Positions 6,961 to 13,374 of a stretch of DNA of 16,177 nt are shown piece by piece (positions within the stretch are counted from its first letter, which is position 1; each line of letters starts with the position of its first letter). The notes beneath the pieces were generated by a model. It did no database searches. It was given only the letters and a program-made list of their open reading frames with translations, and was not told the origin of the DNA. Location: contig JAGBGW010000164.1 of NCBI GenBank assembly GCA_017935825.1, positions 1-16,177 of the forward strand. Direction: 5' to 3'. Position numbers and translations under genes: made by a program. The stretch is from Clostridia bacterium (GTDB lineage: Bacteria > Bacillota > Clostridia > Christensenellales > Maliibacteriaceae).

Positions 6961-7620
6961 ATGGATATTTTTGATCTGATCGGTCCTGTCATGGTTGGAC
7001 CTTCCAGCTCCCATACGGCGGGCGCGGTGCGTATCGGGCTTGTGACGCGCAAGCTTCTGGGTGAAGATGTGAAAGATGCCAAGATCGAACTGCATGGTTC
7101 CTTTGCCGCGACAGCGGTGGGGCATGGTACGGACCGTGCGCTGATTGCAGGTCTGCTTGGTATGCAGACGGACGACGAGCGCATCCCCGAAAGCTTCGAT
7201 CATGCCCGTGATGCAGGTCTTTCTTTCTGCTTTTCCAACTGCAATCTGCGCGATGCCCATCCCAACAGCGTTCGCCTTACGGTCAAGGGCATAAATGGTG
7301 CCCAAACCTGCGTGGTGGCGGCATCCGTGGGCGGCGGCCGCATCAGCGTGCGGGAGCTTTCCGGTATGCCATTGCAGTTCGCGGCAGAATATCCCACCAT
7401 CATCATTCAAAATGACGACCAGCCCGGCTCCGTTGCAGATGTTTCCCGTGTGCTTGCGGAGGAAAACATCAACATCGGCACCTTCCAGGTCAACCGAAGT
7501 GTCCGCGGCGGCGATGCCATCATGGTCATCGAGTGCGATGCACCGATCGAGCCCCACATCGTGGAACACATCCGTACCCTTTCCTGCATCCGCAAAGCGG
7601 TCTGCATCAACCCGGATTGA
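6961..7620 (+). CDS. sdaAB: L-serine dehydratase, iron-sulfur-dependent, beta subunit
   Basis: Small subunit of the two-chain [4Fe-4S] L-serine dehydratase that converts L-serine to pyruvate and ammonia. The 219 residues fit the family. The N-terminal signature DLIGPVMVGPSSSHTAGAVR is followed by LHGSFAATAVGHGTDRAL and an Asn-Ala/His-Pro-Asn segment (RDAHPNSVRL). Residues ~145-219 form an ACT domain (TIIIQNDDQPGSVADVSRVL, INIGTFQVNR), a usual amino-acid-sensing or structural element in this subunit. AAAGGGG at 6947-6953 places the start at ATG 6961. The alpha subunit follows after 16 bases, so the two are translated from one message. Confidence 0.95.
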   Translation: MDIFDLIGPVMVGPSSSHTAGAVRIGLVTRKLLGEDVKDAKIELHGSFAATAVGHGTDRALIAGLLGMQTDDERIPESFDHARDAGLSFCFSNCNLRDAHPNSVRLTVKGINGAQTCVVAASVGGGRISVRELSGMPLQFAAEYPTIIIQNDDQPGSVADVSRVLAEENINIGTFQVNRSVRGGDAIMVIECDAPIEPHIVEHIRTLSCIRKAVCINPD

Positions 7621-7636
7621 GGAGAAATGAATTGTT

Positions 7637-8512
7637 ATGGCTGTATTTGATTCTGTAAAAGAACTTCTGGCCGCATGTGAAGCCTATGTGCTGCCCCTTT
7701 GGGAGACGGTGCAAAGCGTGTCTTCCCAGCAGGCGGACATTACAAAAGAGGAATCCTGGGACAAGATGCGCTACCGCCTGCAGGTGATGCATCAGGCTTG
7801 TGTCAATTACGACCCCCTGCAGCATTCCGCCAGCGGTTTGGTGGGCGGCGATGCCCAGAAGGTGCGATCCTATTATGAAGAAAAACGCGCCATCGGCGGT
7901 GATTTCATGGGCAGGATGCTGTCCTATGCCATTATGATGGGTGAGTGCAACGCCTGTATGCACCGCATCGTGGCGGCGCCTACAGCAGGTGCCTGCGGTG
8001 TTATCCCTGCTGTGCTGCTGGCCTATGCAGATATCTACGAAGCAAGTGAGGAAGAACTCATCCGCGCACTGTACGTCACGGCAGGTTTTGGCATGGTCAT
8101 TGCCAATCGTGCGTCTATTTCAGGTGCAGAGGCAGGCTGTCAGGCGGAAATCGGCAGTGCCTCCGCCATGGCCGCCGCAGCATTGGTGCACCTGCACGGC
8201 GGTGATGCGGTGCAGATGGCACACGCCTGCGCCATTGCACTGAAAAACATGATGGGCTTGGTCTGTGACCCTGTGGCAGGTCTGGTGGAAGTGCCCTGTG
8301 TCAAGCGCAATGCGGCAGGCGCAATGAATGCGCTTTGTGCGGCGGAGCTGGCACTTGCAGGCGTGCAGTCCCGCATTCCCTGTGACGAAGTCATCGATGC
8401 CATGCGCGTGGTGGGCGACCAGATGCATGCGGACCTGCGCGAGACGGGTCGAGGCGGCATTGCAGGCTCTCCCACAGCGCAGGCTTTTGCAGAGAAGTTC
8501 TTCGGCAATTAA
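7637..8512 (+). CDS. sdaAA: L-serine dehydratase, iron-sulfur-dependent, alpha subunit
   Basis: Catalytic subunit carrying the oxygen-labile [4Fe-4S] cluster that dehydrates L-serine. At 291 residues it has the family's usual length. Likely cluster cysteines are seen in AGCQAEIGSASAMAA, LVCDPVAGL and VEVPCVKRNAAGA; the ligand assignment is from family knowledge. The segment RIVAAPTAGACGVIPAVL is also characteristic. The start ATG 7637 has GGAG at 7621-7624, a slightly long 12-base spacing; an ATG at 7627 is out of frame and opens only a few codons. It sits directly behind sdaAB. Such enzymes let anaerobes ferment serine; regulation is not visible here. Confidence 0.95.
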   Translation: MAVFDSVKELLAACEAYVLPLWETVQSVSSQQADITKEESWDKMRYRLQVMHQACVNYDPLQHSASGLVGGDAQKVRSYYEEKRAIGGDFMGRMLSYAIMMGECNACMHRIVAAPTAGACGVIPAVLLAYADIYEASEEELIRALYVTAGFGMVIANRASISGAEAGCQAEIGSASAMAAAALVHLHGGDAVQMAHACAIALKNMMGLVCDPVAGLVEVPCVKRNAAGAMNALCAAELALAGVQSRIPCDEVIDAMRVVGDQMHADLRETGRGGIAGSPTAQAFAEKFFGN

Positions 8513-8513
8513 C

Positions 8514-8542
8514 TTGCGCGAATCTTAAACTTCGTGCATAAT
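8514..8542 (+). promoter_or_regulatory. Possible promoter of the EamA gene
   Basis: TTGCGC (8514-8519), 17-base spacer, CATAAT (8537-8542), immediately after the sdaAA stop. The predicted transcript would start near 8549 and soon meet the hairpin at 8563-8588. Confidence 0.5.
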
Positions 8543-8562
8543 AGCACTTGTGTGCGTAAAAT

Positions 8563-8596
8563 AACGTCATGTGTCAGCACATGGCGTTTTTCTTTT
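8563..8596 (+). terminator. Intrinsic terminator between sdaAA and the EamA gene
   Basis: An 11-bp stem with one T-G pair (8563-8573 with 8578-8588) and a TCAG loop is followed by TTTTTCTTTT. It can end the serine dehydratase message, but it also lies directly before the GGAGGGG ribosome binding site of the next gene, so it may attenuate that gene. Confidence 0.83.
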
Positions 8597-8606
8597 GGAG
8601 GGGTAT

Positions 8607-9545
8607 ATGACAAAGAAAACTCAGCTCAAAGGCGTGCTGATGCTGCTTTTGACCGCATTTATCTGGGGCGCGGCGTTTGTCGCTCAAAGCGTGGCAATGG
8701 ATTCCATCGGCGCATTTACCTTCAGCTGTTCCCGTACCATTTTGGGTGTGCTGGTGCTGCTGCCCTTCATCCTTGTGCGTGACAACATCAGCGCAAAGTC
8801 GATGACACAGGCACAGCTTGCCCGGCGAAAAGCCGCAGATAAGAAGACACTCATCTACGGCGCCATTTTGGGCGTGGTATTCTGTGCCGCCACCAACACC
8901 CAGCAGTTTGCGTTCAACTACACCGAATCGGGCAAAATCGCCTTCATCACGGCGCTTTACATGTTCTTCGTGCCGCTGTTTGGCATCTTCATGAAGAAGA
9001 AAACGCCGCTGCTGACCTGGATCTGCGTGGTGTTTGGCTTTGTGGGTCTGTTCTTCCTTTGCATGGACCCTGAAAACATGGGCGCGGTCAACTTTGGTGA
9101 TGTGCTGTCTTTGATTTGCGCCGTGATCTTCGCGGTGCACATTCTTCTCATCGAAAAATTTGCTGCGGATGTGGACGGCGTCAAACTTTCCTGCGTGCAG
9201 TTTGCGGTATCGGCGGTGCTCAGCGGCATTGCGATGCTTATTTTTGAAGAACCTTCTTTTCCTGCCATCCGCGCGGCGGCACTGCCCATCGCTTATGCAG
9301 GTATCATGAGCTGCGGCATTGCCTATACCTTCCAGATCGTGGGTCAGAAGTTTACCGAGGCCACGGTTGCATCACTGATCATGTGCATGGAATCCGTCTT
9401 CGGCGTGCTGTGCGCGGCAGTGATTCTGCAGGAACACCTGACTGCAAGAGAACTTCTTGGCTGCGGCATCATGTTTGTCGCCATCGTACTTTCCCAGGTT
9501 TCCGAACCTTTGACACAAAAGTGGAAGGAAAGGAAAAACATATAA
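8607..9545 (+). CDS. EamA/DMT-family transporter
   Basis: Predicted inner-membrane transporter of the drug/metabolite transporter superfamily; the substrate cannot be read from sequence. The 312 residues contain about ten hydrophobic segments in two EamA repeats. The first repeat begins GVLMLLLTAFIWGAAFVAQS, a classic EamA opening with TFSCSRTILG after it; the second begins near FGDVLSLICAVIFAVHILLIEK and ends with MCMESVFGVLCAAVILQEHL and GCGIMFVAIVLSQ. The C-terminus is short and basic (KWKERKN). The ATG at 8607 was chosen because GGAGGGG (8597-8603) lies just upstream; an in-frame GTG at 8571 falls inside the terminator hairpin. It is followed by a bidirectional terminator. Confidence 0.9.
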   Translation: MTKKTQLKGVLMLLLTAFIWGAAFVAQSVAMDSIGAFTFSCSRTILGVLVLLPFILVRDNISAKSMTQAQLARRKAADKKTLIYGAILGVVFCAATNTQQFAFNYTESGKIAFITALYMFFVPLFGIFMKKKTPLLTWICVVFGFVGLFFLCMDPENMGAVNFGDVLSLICAVIFAVHILLIEKFAADVDGVKLSCVQFAVSAVLSGIAMLIFEEPSFPAIRAAALPIAYAGIMSCGIAYTFQIVGQKFTEATVASLIMCMESVFGVLCAAVILQEHLTARELLGCGIMFVAIVLSQVSEPLTQKWKERKNI

Positions 9546-9564
9546 AGAAAAACGCATAAAGAAA

Positions 9565-9593
9565 ACGCCGTATCGTTTTGATACGGCGTCTTT
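9565..9593. terminator. Bidirectional terminator between the EamA gene and the 44-residue membrane protein gene
   Basis: A 10-bp perfect stem (9565-9574 with 9580-9589) has a 5-base loop; CTTTT follows on the plus strand, and TTTTC follows on the minus strand. It serves the convergent ends at 9545 and 9608. Confidence 0.85.
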
Positions 9594-9607
9594 TATGATC
9601 TTTTCCA

Positions 9608-9742
9608 TCAGGCGTTTTTTGCTGCGCGCATTTTGGGCAGCCAGTAGCCGAATGCGATAAACAGAGAAATGAAAAGCGTGATGGGGGACATGCAAATGCA
9701 GTTGATGAACTCTTTGCGGCAATCCAGGTATTCTTTGTTCAT
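9608..9742 (-). CDS. Small single-span membrane protein, 44 residues, function unknown
   Basis: A short frame starts at ATG 9742 behind a perfect AAAGGAG (GGAG 10 bases upstream) and ends at TGA 9610-9608, just before the bidirectional terminator. The product begins MNKEYLDCRKEFINCICM, continues with one hydrophobic segment (about residues 19-36, SPITLFISLFIAFGYWLP) and ends in a basic tail (KMRAAKNA). Cys8, Cys15 and Cys17 lie before the membrane span. The start context, the membrane-protein layout and flanking terminators on both sides support a real gene; no family is recognised. Two TATACT sequences upstream on the minus strand (9774-9769 and 9795-9790) could be -10 elements, but no well-spaced -35 is evident. 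Confidence 0.7.
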   Translation of the reverse strand: MNKEYLDCRKEFINCICMSPITLFISLFIAFGYWLPKMRAAKNA

Positions 9743-9881
9743 AGGTGGGGATCTCCTTTGTCAGTTTCAGTATAAAAGCAGATACTAAGAGTATAGGACA
9801 GATGCCCGTTAAACAGCTGACAAGGAAATACGCGGCAGAATAAAGAAAGCGACAAGAAACTGTGAAGATTGCGTAAAGACG

Positions 9882-9920
9882 AAAAAATACCGTTGGTTCA
9901 TTTTGAACCAACGGTATTTT
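9882..9920 (-). terminator. Intrinsic terminator of pgi
   Basis: A 16-bp perfect stem (9920-9905 with 9899-9884) has a 5-base loop, and on the minus strand it ends in a run of T (through 9882). It lies 16 bases after the pgi stop codon. Confidence 0.93.
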
Positions 9921-9936
9921 GGTTAAACCTTAACGA

Positions 9937-11361
9937 TCAGATGATCCAGCGGGGATTCTTAGCAGGACGTGCTTCGATCTCAGCGCGCTTTTCCTCATAA
10001 CCGGGGCGACCAAGCAGTGCATAGGTTGCATTCTTGCCTTCTTCTACGCCGGGCTGGTTGTAAGCGTCGATGTTCAGAAGCTCACCGCAGTATGCGGTTT
10101 CCATCATGAAGTAGTACATCAGCTCGCCAACGGTAAATGCGTTTACCTCGGGCAGAGTGATGGTACGGTTCATCTGGTTCTGCTTCAAAAGTGCAAACTC
10201 GGTTGCGGTCTGCTCTGCTGCGATCAGCTCATTCTGGGTATGACCACCAAGGAAGGATACATCGGGGATATCGTCATAGCCTTCGGGGATGGGCATTACG
10301 GTGCGATAGTTGTCAACGCCGATGAAGGTGATGAACTTATCGTGGGGACCTTCTGCATAAAGCTGAACCTGAGAGTGCTGGTCGGTAACACCAAGGGACT
10401 TCACAGGCGTCTGACCGGTGCGAACTTCGTTGCCTTCACGGTCGAACTTCTTGCCAAGGGACTCTGCCCAAAGCTGTGCATACCAGTCTGCCATGTATTT
10501 AAGAGAATCGACGTAGGGCATCATGACGGAGATGTTGCGGCCCTTCATCATTGCTGCATACTTTGCAGCTGCGCCCAGCATAGCGGGGTTCTTTTCGATA
10601 TCGTTGACCTTGCAAAGCTCATCCATGTATGCGCAGCCTGCAAGCATCTGGCGGATGTCGATGCCGCAAACTGCTGCAGGCAGAAGACCGACGGGGCAGA
10701 TCTCGGAGAAACGGCCGCCAACGCCATCGGGGATGACGAACATGCGCATGCCTTCCTGCTTGACGATCTTGATCAGGTTGCCGCGGGCTGCATCGGTGGT
10801 TGCATAGATGTGACGTGCCCAGTCGTCGCCCACTTCCTTCATCAGACGGTCGCGGATGATGAGGAACTGGCTCATGGTTTCAGAGGTAGCACCGGACTTG
10901 GAGATGACGTTGAATGCGGTCTTCTTCAGGTCGATGACGTCAAACAGAGCCTCCAGACGCTCGGGGTCTACGTTATCTTCCACATAAAGCTTGGGGAAGC
11001 CGTTGCGCTTTTCCTTGGGCAGCTCGTTCCAGCGCATGTGATTCAGTGCAAACTGAATTGCAGTGGGGCCAAGTGCGCTGCCGCCGATGCCAAGCACGAC
11101 GAATGCGTCAAAGTTGTTCTTGATTTCTTCTGCTGCGTCCAGAATGTCAGCGACGATCTCTTCCTGCTCGTAGGGCATGGTCATCCAGCCGGTCATGCCG
11201 GTGCCGCGGTTTGCCTGCAGGGTCTCGTGTGCAGTAGAAAGTGCGGGGATAAGCTCGTTGATTTCAGCCTCGGTAAGACCGTTGCCTGCACCAACATATT
11301 CGTCAAACATGTTGTTCATATCGACGCGAAGGCGCATCGATGCTTTTGCCTGATCTGTCAT
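9937..11361 (-). CDS. pgi: Glucose-6-phosphate isomerase
   Basis: Interconverts glucose 6-phosphate and fructose 6-phosphate in glycolysis and gluconeogenesis, in the cytoplasm. The 474-residue product carries the family's sugar-phosphate binding motifs VVLGIGGSALGP and VISKSGATSET, the signature GVGGRFSEICPVGLLPAA, WAESLGKK with the catalytic glutamate region, EGPHDKF with the active-site histidine, and NIDAYNQPGVEEGK near the C-terminus with the Lys region. Length and motif order are typical of the Bacillota-type enzyme. The start ATG 11361 has AAAGG 11 bases upstream. The gene is monocistronic, ending in a strong terminator. A palindrome upstream (11397-11410) is a candidate control site. 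Confidence 0.96.
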   Translation of the reverse strand: MTDQAKASMRLRVDMNNMFDEYVGAGNGLTEAEINELIPALSTAHETLQANRGTGMTGWMTMPYEQEEIVADILDAAEEIKNNFDAFVVLGIGGSALGPTAIQFALNHMRWNELPKEKRNGFPKLYVEDNVDPERLEALFDVIDLKKTAFNVISKSGATSETMSQFLIIRDRLMKEVGDDWARHIYATTDAARGNLIKIVKQEGMRMFVIPDGVGGRFSEICPVGLLPAAVCGIDIRQMLAGCAYMDELCKVNDIEKNPAMLGAAAKYAAMMKGRNISVMMPYVDSLKYMADWYAQLWAESLGKKFDREGNEVRTGQTPVKSLGVTDQHSQVQLYAEGPHDKFITFIGVDNYRTVMPIPEGYDDIPDVSFLGGHTQNELIAAEQTATEFALLKQNQMNRTITLPEVNAFTVGELMYYFMMETAYCGELLNIDAYNQPGVEEGKNATYALLGRPGYEEKRAEIEARPAKNPRWII

Positions 11362-11396
11362 GATTCAATCAACCTTTCTTTTTGGTTGGAATTCTT

Positions 11397-11410
11397 CAAT
11401 CGACCGATTG
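11397..11410. promoter_or_regulatory. 14-base palindrome upstream of pgi, possible operator
   Basis: CAATCG-AC-CGATTG is a perfect 6+2+6 palindrome, 36 bases upstream of the pgi start in the 111-base divergent spacer between pgi and the 11473 gene. A second small inverted repeat, ATGTG-TTTT-CACAT, sits at 11429-11442. No convincing consensus promoter could be placed for either gene in this spacer. Confidence 0.35.
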
Positions 11411-11457
11411 CAAATGAGAATGTTGCAGATGTGTTTTCACATAGAATAAATGAAGAC

Positions 11458-11463
11458 AGGGAG
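11458..11463 (+). promoter_or_regulatory. Ribosome binding site setting a TTG start
   Basis: AGGGAG lies 9 bases before TTG 11473. No ATG or GTG with a usable site exists nearby in this frame; upstream codons run back into the antisense of pgi. Confidence 0.7.
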
Positions 11464-11472
11464 TGGTTCACA

Positions 11473-11961
11473 TTGAAGAAGTCCATTTATGTTATTATAA
11501 CAGGCATTGGGATTGTATGCATTCTATTTTTTTGCATTATGACGATAAAAAACGTAATTTTTTTGAAAAAGGAAGAAAATACACAGCTGATCGTACAACT
11601 GCGGGATGGATTTCACAGCACACCGGTGGAACATGCCCGTGTGGTGGTGGCGCAGACGGGGGAAGCGGCCATTACGGATGGGGAAGGAAAGACAACGGCA
11701 TTTTATATTACCGCATGGGATCTGCCCCATGAGAATCTTCCGCATCGCCTGCAAACACCGTGGCAGGAAGTGATGATTCTGGTCTACCACGAGCAATACG
11801 TGGATACGGTTTTATTGCATGTGATGCTGGAAGAAGGAAAAGAAAACATCGTCACCATAGAACTGTTTCAAAAAAACGACCTGCCCAATCAGCAGGTCGT
11901 TGTAGCCTCGCAAAGTCCCGACGATATGTGGGTGGAGGATGTATTAAATTTTTTCAGATGA
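11473..11961 (+). CDS. Membrane-anchored protein with carboxypeptidase-regulatory-like domain
   Basis: Function unknown. The 162 residues start at TTG 11473 (AGGGAG 9 bases before) with a short basic N-terminus and one long hydrophobic segment (residues ~4-30) that would act as an uncleaved anchor. The rest, ~36-140, resembles the transthyretin/carboxypeptidase-regulatory-like beta-sandwich: TPVEHARVVVAQTGEA, ITDGEGKT, then TPWQEVMILVYHEQYVDTVL and a closing IVTIELFQ. As I remember, such domains accompany cell-wall-binding proteins in Clostridia, so an extracytoplasmic structural role is an inference. Its last ~30 codons contain the ribokinase terminator on the other strand, and its stop codon directly abuts the ribokinase stop. 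A much longer open frame extends upstream but is antisense to pgi and not believed. Confidence 0.72.
   Translation: MKKSIYVIITGIGIVCILFFCIMTIKNVIFLKKEENTQLIVQLRDGFHSTPVEHARVVVAQTGEAAITDGEGKTTAFYITAWDLPHENLPHRLQTPWQEVMILVYHEQYVDTVLLHVMLEEGKENIVTIELFQKNDLPNQQVVVASQSPDDMWVEDVLNFFR
11870..11901 (-). terminator. Ribokinase terminator embedded in the opposing gene
   Basis: A perfect 10-bp stem (11901-11892 with 11884-11875) has a 7-base loop and continues into T residues on the minus strand (11876-11870, seven T including the stem end). It lies about 60-90 bases past the ribokinase stop and inside the coding region for FQKNDLPNQQVV of the plus-strand gene. On the plus strand no T run follows, so it is oriented for ribokinase. 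Confidence 0.87.
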
Positions 11962-11994
11962 TCAATGTTTTGCAAGGAAGTCGTCGATCATCTG
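11955..11994. repeat. 9-bp inverted repeat across the two abutting stop codons
   Basis: CAGATGATC (11955-11963) and GATCATCTG (11986-11994) are perfect inverted copies separated by 22 bases, spanning the junction of the convergent genes. There is no T run on either side, so it is not a standard terminator; it could form a 3'-end hairpin on either message. Confidence 0.45.
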
Positions 11995-12882
11995 GTTGTT
12001 GGGAAGGGAAGGCTGTGCGCCCACGGTCAGGGTCGCGATGGCGCCTGCTGCATTGCCGCGGCGTGCCGCTGCCATGATGTCGCCCGTTTCAAGATAGTGC
12101 AGCGACAGTGCTGCGGTGAAGGAGTCGCCTGCTGCGGTGGCATCGATGGCATCCACCACAAATGCAGGGACGAAGGTACCGACTTCGCCATCATAGATAT
12201 AGGTGCCGTGCTTGCCCAGCTTCAAAACCACCAGCTTTGCATGGGTACGTTCAAAAAGGACCTTGGATGCAGCTTCCCAGTCTGCCTCGGTTTCCACGGG
12301 CATGCCGCCTGTGAGAATGGTGGTCTCGGTCTCGTTGGGGGAGAAGATGGTCACACCTTCCAGCTCTTCCAGGGGAAGGGGCAGTGCAGGACCTGCGTCG
12401 ATGATGACAGGGATATTCTTCTTTGCTGCCCATGCGCAGGCTGCCTTGACTTCCTCGAAGGGCACCTCAAACTGGGTCATCATGGCGTCGAAGTCTTCTT
12501 CCAGAATTTCTTCGGGAATATCGGAAAAACGGACGTGCTCATTTGCGCCTGCCACCACGATGATGCGGCTGTTGCCGTCACGCTCCACGGTGCAAAGTGC
12601 AAAGCCTGTCTGGGCTTCGTCGGTGAAGTGCACGGCGCGGGTGTCCATGCCTTCTTTTTCGTAAGTCTCAAACAGAGACTTGCCGTTGTCGTCGTTGCCA
12701 AGGCAAGTGGAGATGGTGACCTTTGCGCCCTGACGTGCCAGTGCAACGGCTGCATTGCTGCCCTTGCCGCCTGCGGCATAGCCGTAGCGTTCCGCACGGA
12801 AGGTCTCACCCGGTGCGGGCATGTGATCCATTTCCAGGATCAGGTCGCGGTTTGCACTTGCAAGTACGAGGATTTTTTTCAT
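11962..12882 (-). CDS. rbsK: Ribokinase (PfkB family)
   Basis: Phosphorylates D-ribose to ribose 5-phosphate with ATP. The 306 residues match ribokinases. The N-terminal sugar site NRDLILEMDHMPAPGET is followed by AAGGKGSNAAVALARQGA; the central FSPNETE and the C-terminal PfkB signature DAIDATAAGDSFTAAL, with the catalytic Asp in AAGD, are present. The ATG at 12882 was chosen for its AGGAG at 12891-12895; the frame is open a little further upstream (to 12903) without support. It is last of a four-gene minus-strand operon, 24 bases after the EutT-type gene. No ribose transporter or regulator is adjacent, so the exact sugar could differ within the PfkB family; ribose is the best reading. Confidence 0.9.
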   Translation of the reverse strand: MKKILVLASANRDLILEMDHMPAPGETFRAERYGYAAGGKGSNAAVALARQGAKVTISTCLGNDDNGKSLFETYEKEGMDTRAVHFTDEAQTGFALCTVERDGNSRIIVVAGANEHVRFSDIPEEILEEDFDAMMTQFEVPFEEVKAACAWAAKKNIPVIIDAGPALPLPLEELEGVTIFSPNETETTILTGGMPVETEADWEAASKVLFERTHAKLVVLKLGKHGTYIYDGEVGTFVPAFVVDAIDATAAGDSFTAALSLHYLETGDIMAAARRGNAAGAIATLTVGAQPSLPNNQMIDDFLAKH

Positions 12883-12906
12883 ATTGTGTTCTCCTGTGAT
12901 CAATGA

Positions 12907-13365
12907 TTATCGGTTCTGTTCTTCCAGCATGATGGTGTAAACGGCACCTGAGAGCATGTTGAGTGTGTCGTGGATATCGGTGCGCTCGGGCAGTGCTTCG
13001 ATGGATAAGATCTCAAGGTGACGTACTTTTGCCCGAAGTACATTCAACTGTGCGCAAACCTGACCGATTTCGGGCGTGGGGAAGTGATGACCGCCCGGAG
13101 GATCGTGGGATAAAGCGTGCAGCAATTCCAGCGACCTGTTGCAGATGGCATATTCCCCAAGGGGTTCTTCCAGCACCTCCGCGCGCATAATGGCGCAGAG
13201 GATCTTTTGTATGTCGCATAGTTCCCGATAGACACTGGAGGCGATCTGCTTGGTGCAAAGCAGTGTCACTTCGCTTTGCAAAAGATCCAGCTGTCCGCGA
13301 AAAAGAATGCGCGGATGGGTCTTTTTTACGCGCTGTGCGCCGTAGAGGGACGTGGTATCTGCCAT
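12907..13365 (-). CDS. EutT-type cobalamin adenosyltransferase domain protein
   Basis: Probably transfers the adenosyl group of ATP to cob(I)alamin to make adenosylcobalamin. The 152 residues match the C-terminal catalytic domain of the EutT family: KTHPRILFRGQLDLLQSEV at the N-terminus, RAEVLEEPLGEYAICN in the middle, GQVCAQLNVLRAKVRHLE, and a closing DTLNMLSGAVYTIMLEEQ. Full-length EutT of enterobacteria is about 267 residues; the N-terminal half and its Cys-rich metal motif are absent, so this is a stand-alone short form, as I recall from other Clostridia. The start ATG 13365 has AAGGTG overlapping the preceding stop codon; only 9 bases separate the genes. No ethanolamine or propanediol genes are visible in the window. 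Confidence 0.75.
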   Translation of the reverse strand: MADTTSLYGAQRVKKTHPRILFRGQLDLLQSEVTLLCTKQIASSVYRELCDIQKILCAIMRAEVLEEPLGEYAICNRSLELLHALSHDPPGGHHFPTPEIGQVCAQLNVLRAKVRHLEILSIEALPERTDIHDTLNMLSGAVYTIMLEEQNR

Positions 13366-13374
13366 GATATCACC

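Noticed and set aside
9372..9911. 179-codon minus-strand frame across the EamA end and the following spacer
   Set aside because: It crosses the bidirectional terminator and the 44-residue gene and has no recognisable domain; the overlapping EamA gene is well supported.
10240..11472. Long plus-strand open frame antisense to pgi that continues into the 11473 gene
   Set aside because: Its translation is Cys/His/Val-rich with no family motifs and it mirrors the codon bias of pgi, whose motifs are unmistakable. Only the part from TTG 11473 has a ribosome binding site and protein-like character.
11965..12906. 313-codon plus-strand frame covering ribokinase
   Set aside because: It is a shadow of rbsK; it is Cys/His-rich, has no ribosome binding site, and the minus strand carries full PfkB signatures.
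12907..13365. Regulator or four-helix protein of another kind
   Set aside because: The HPRI-FRG-LD-LQ opening, EPLGE and ALN/LSSAVY-like ending fit the EutT C-terminal domain better than any alternative I could think of.
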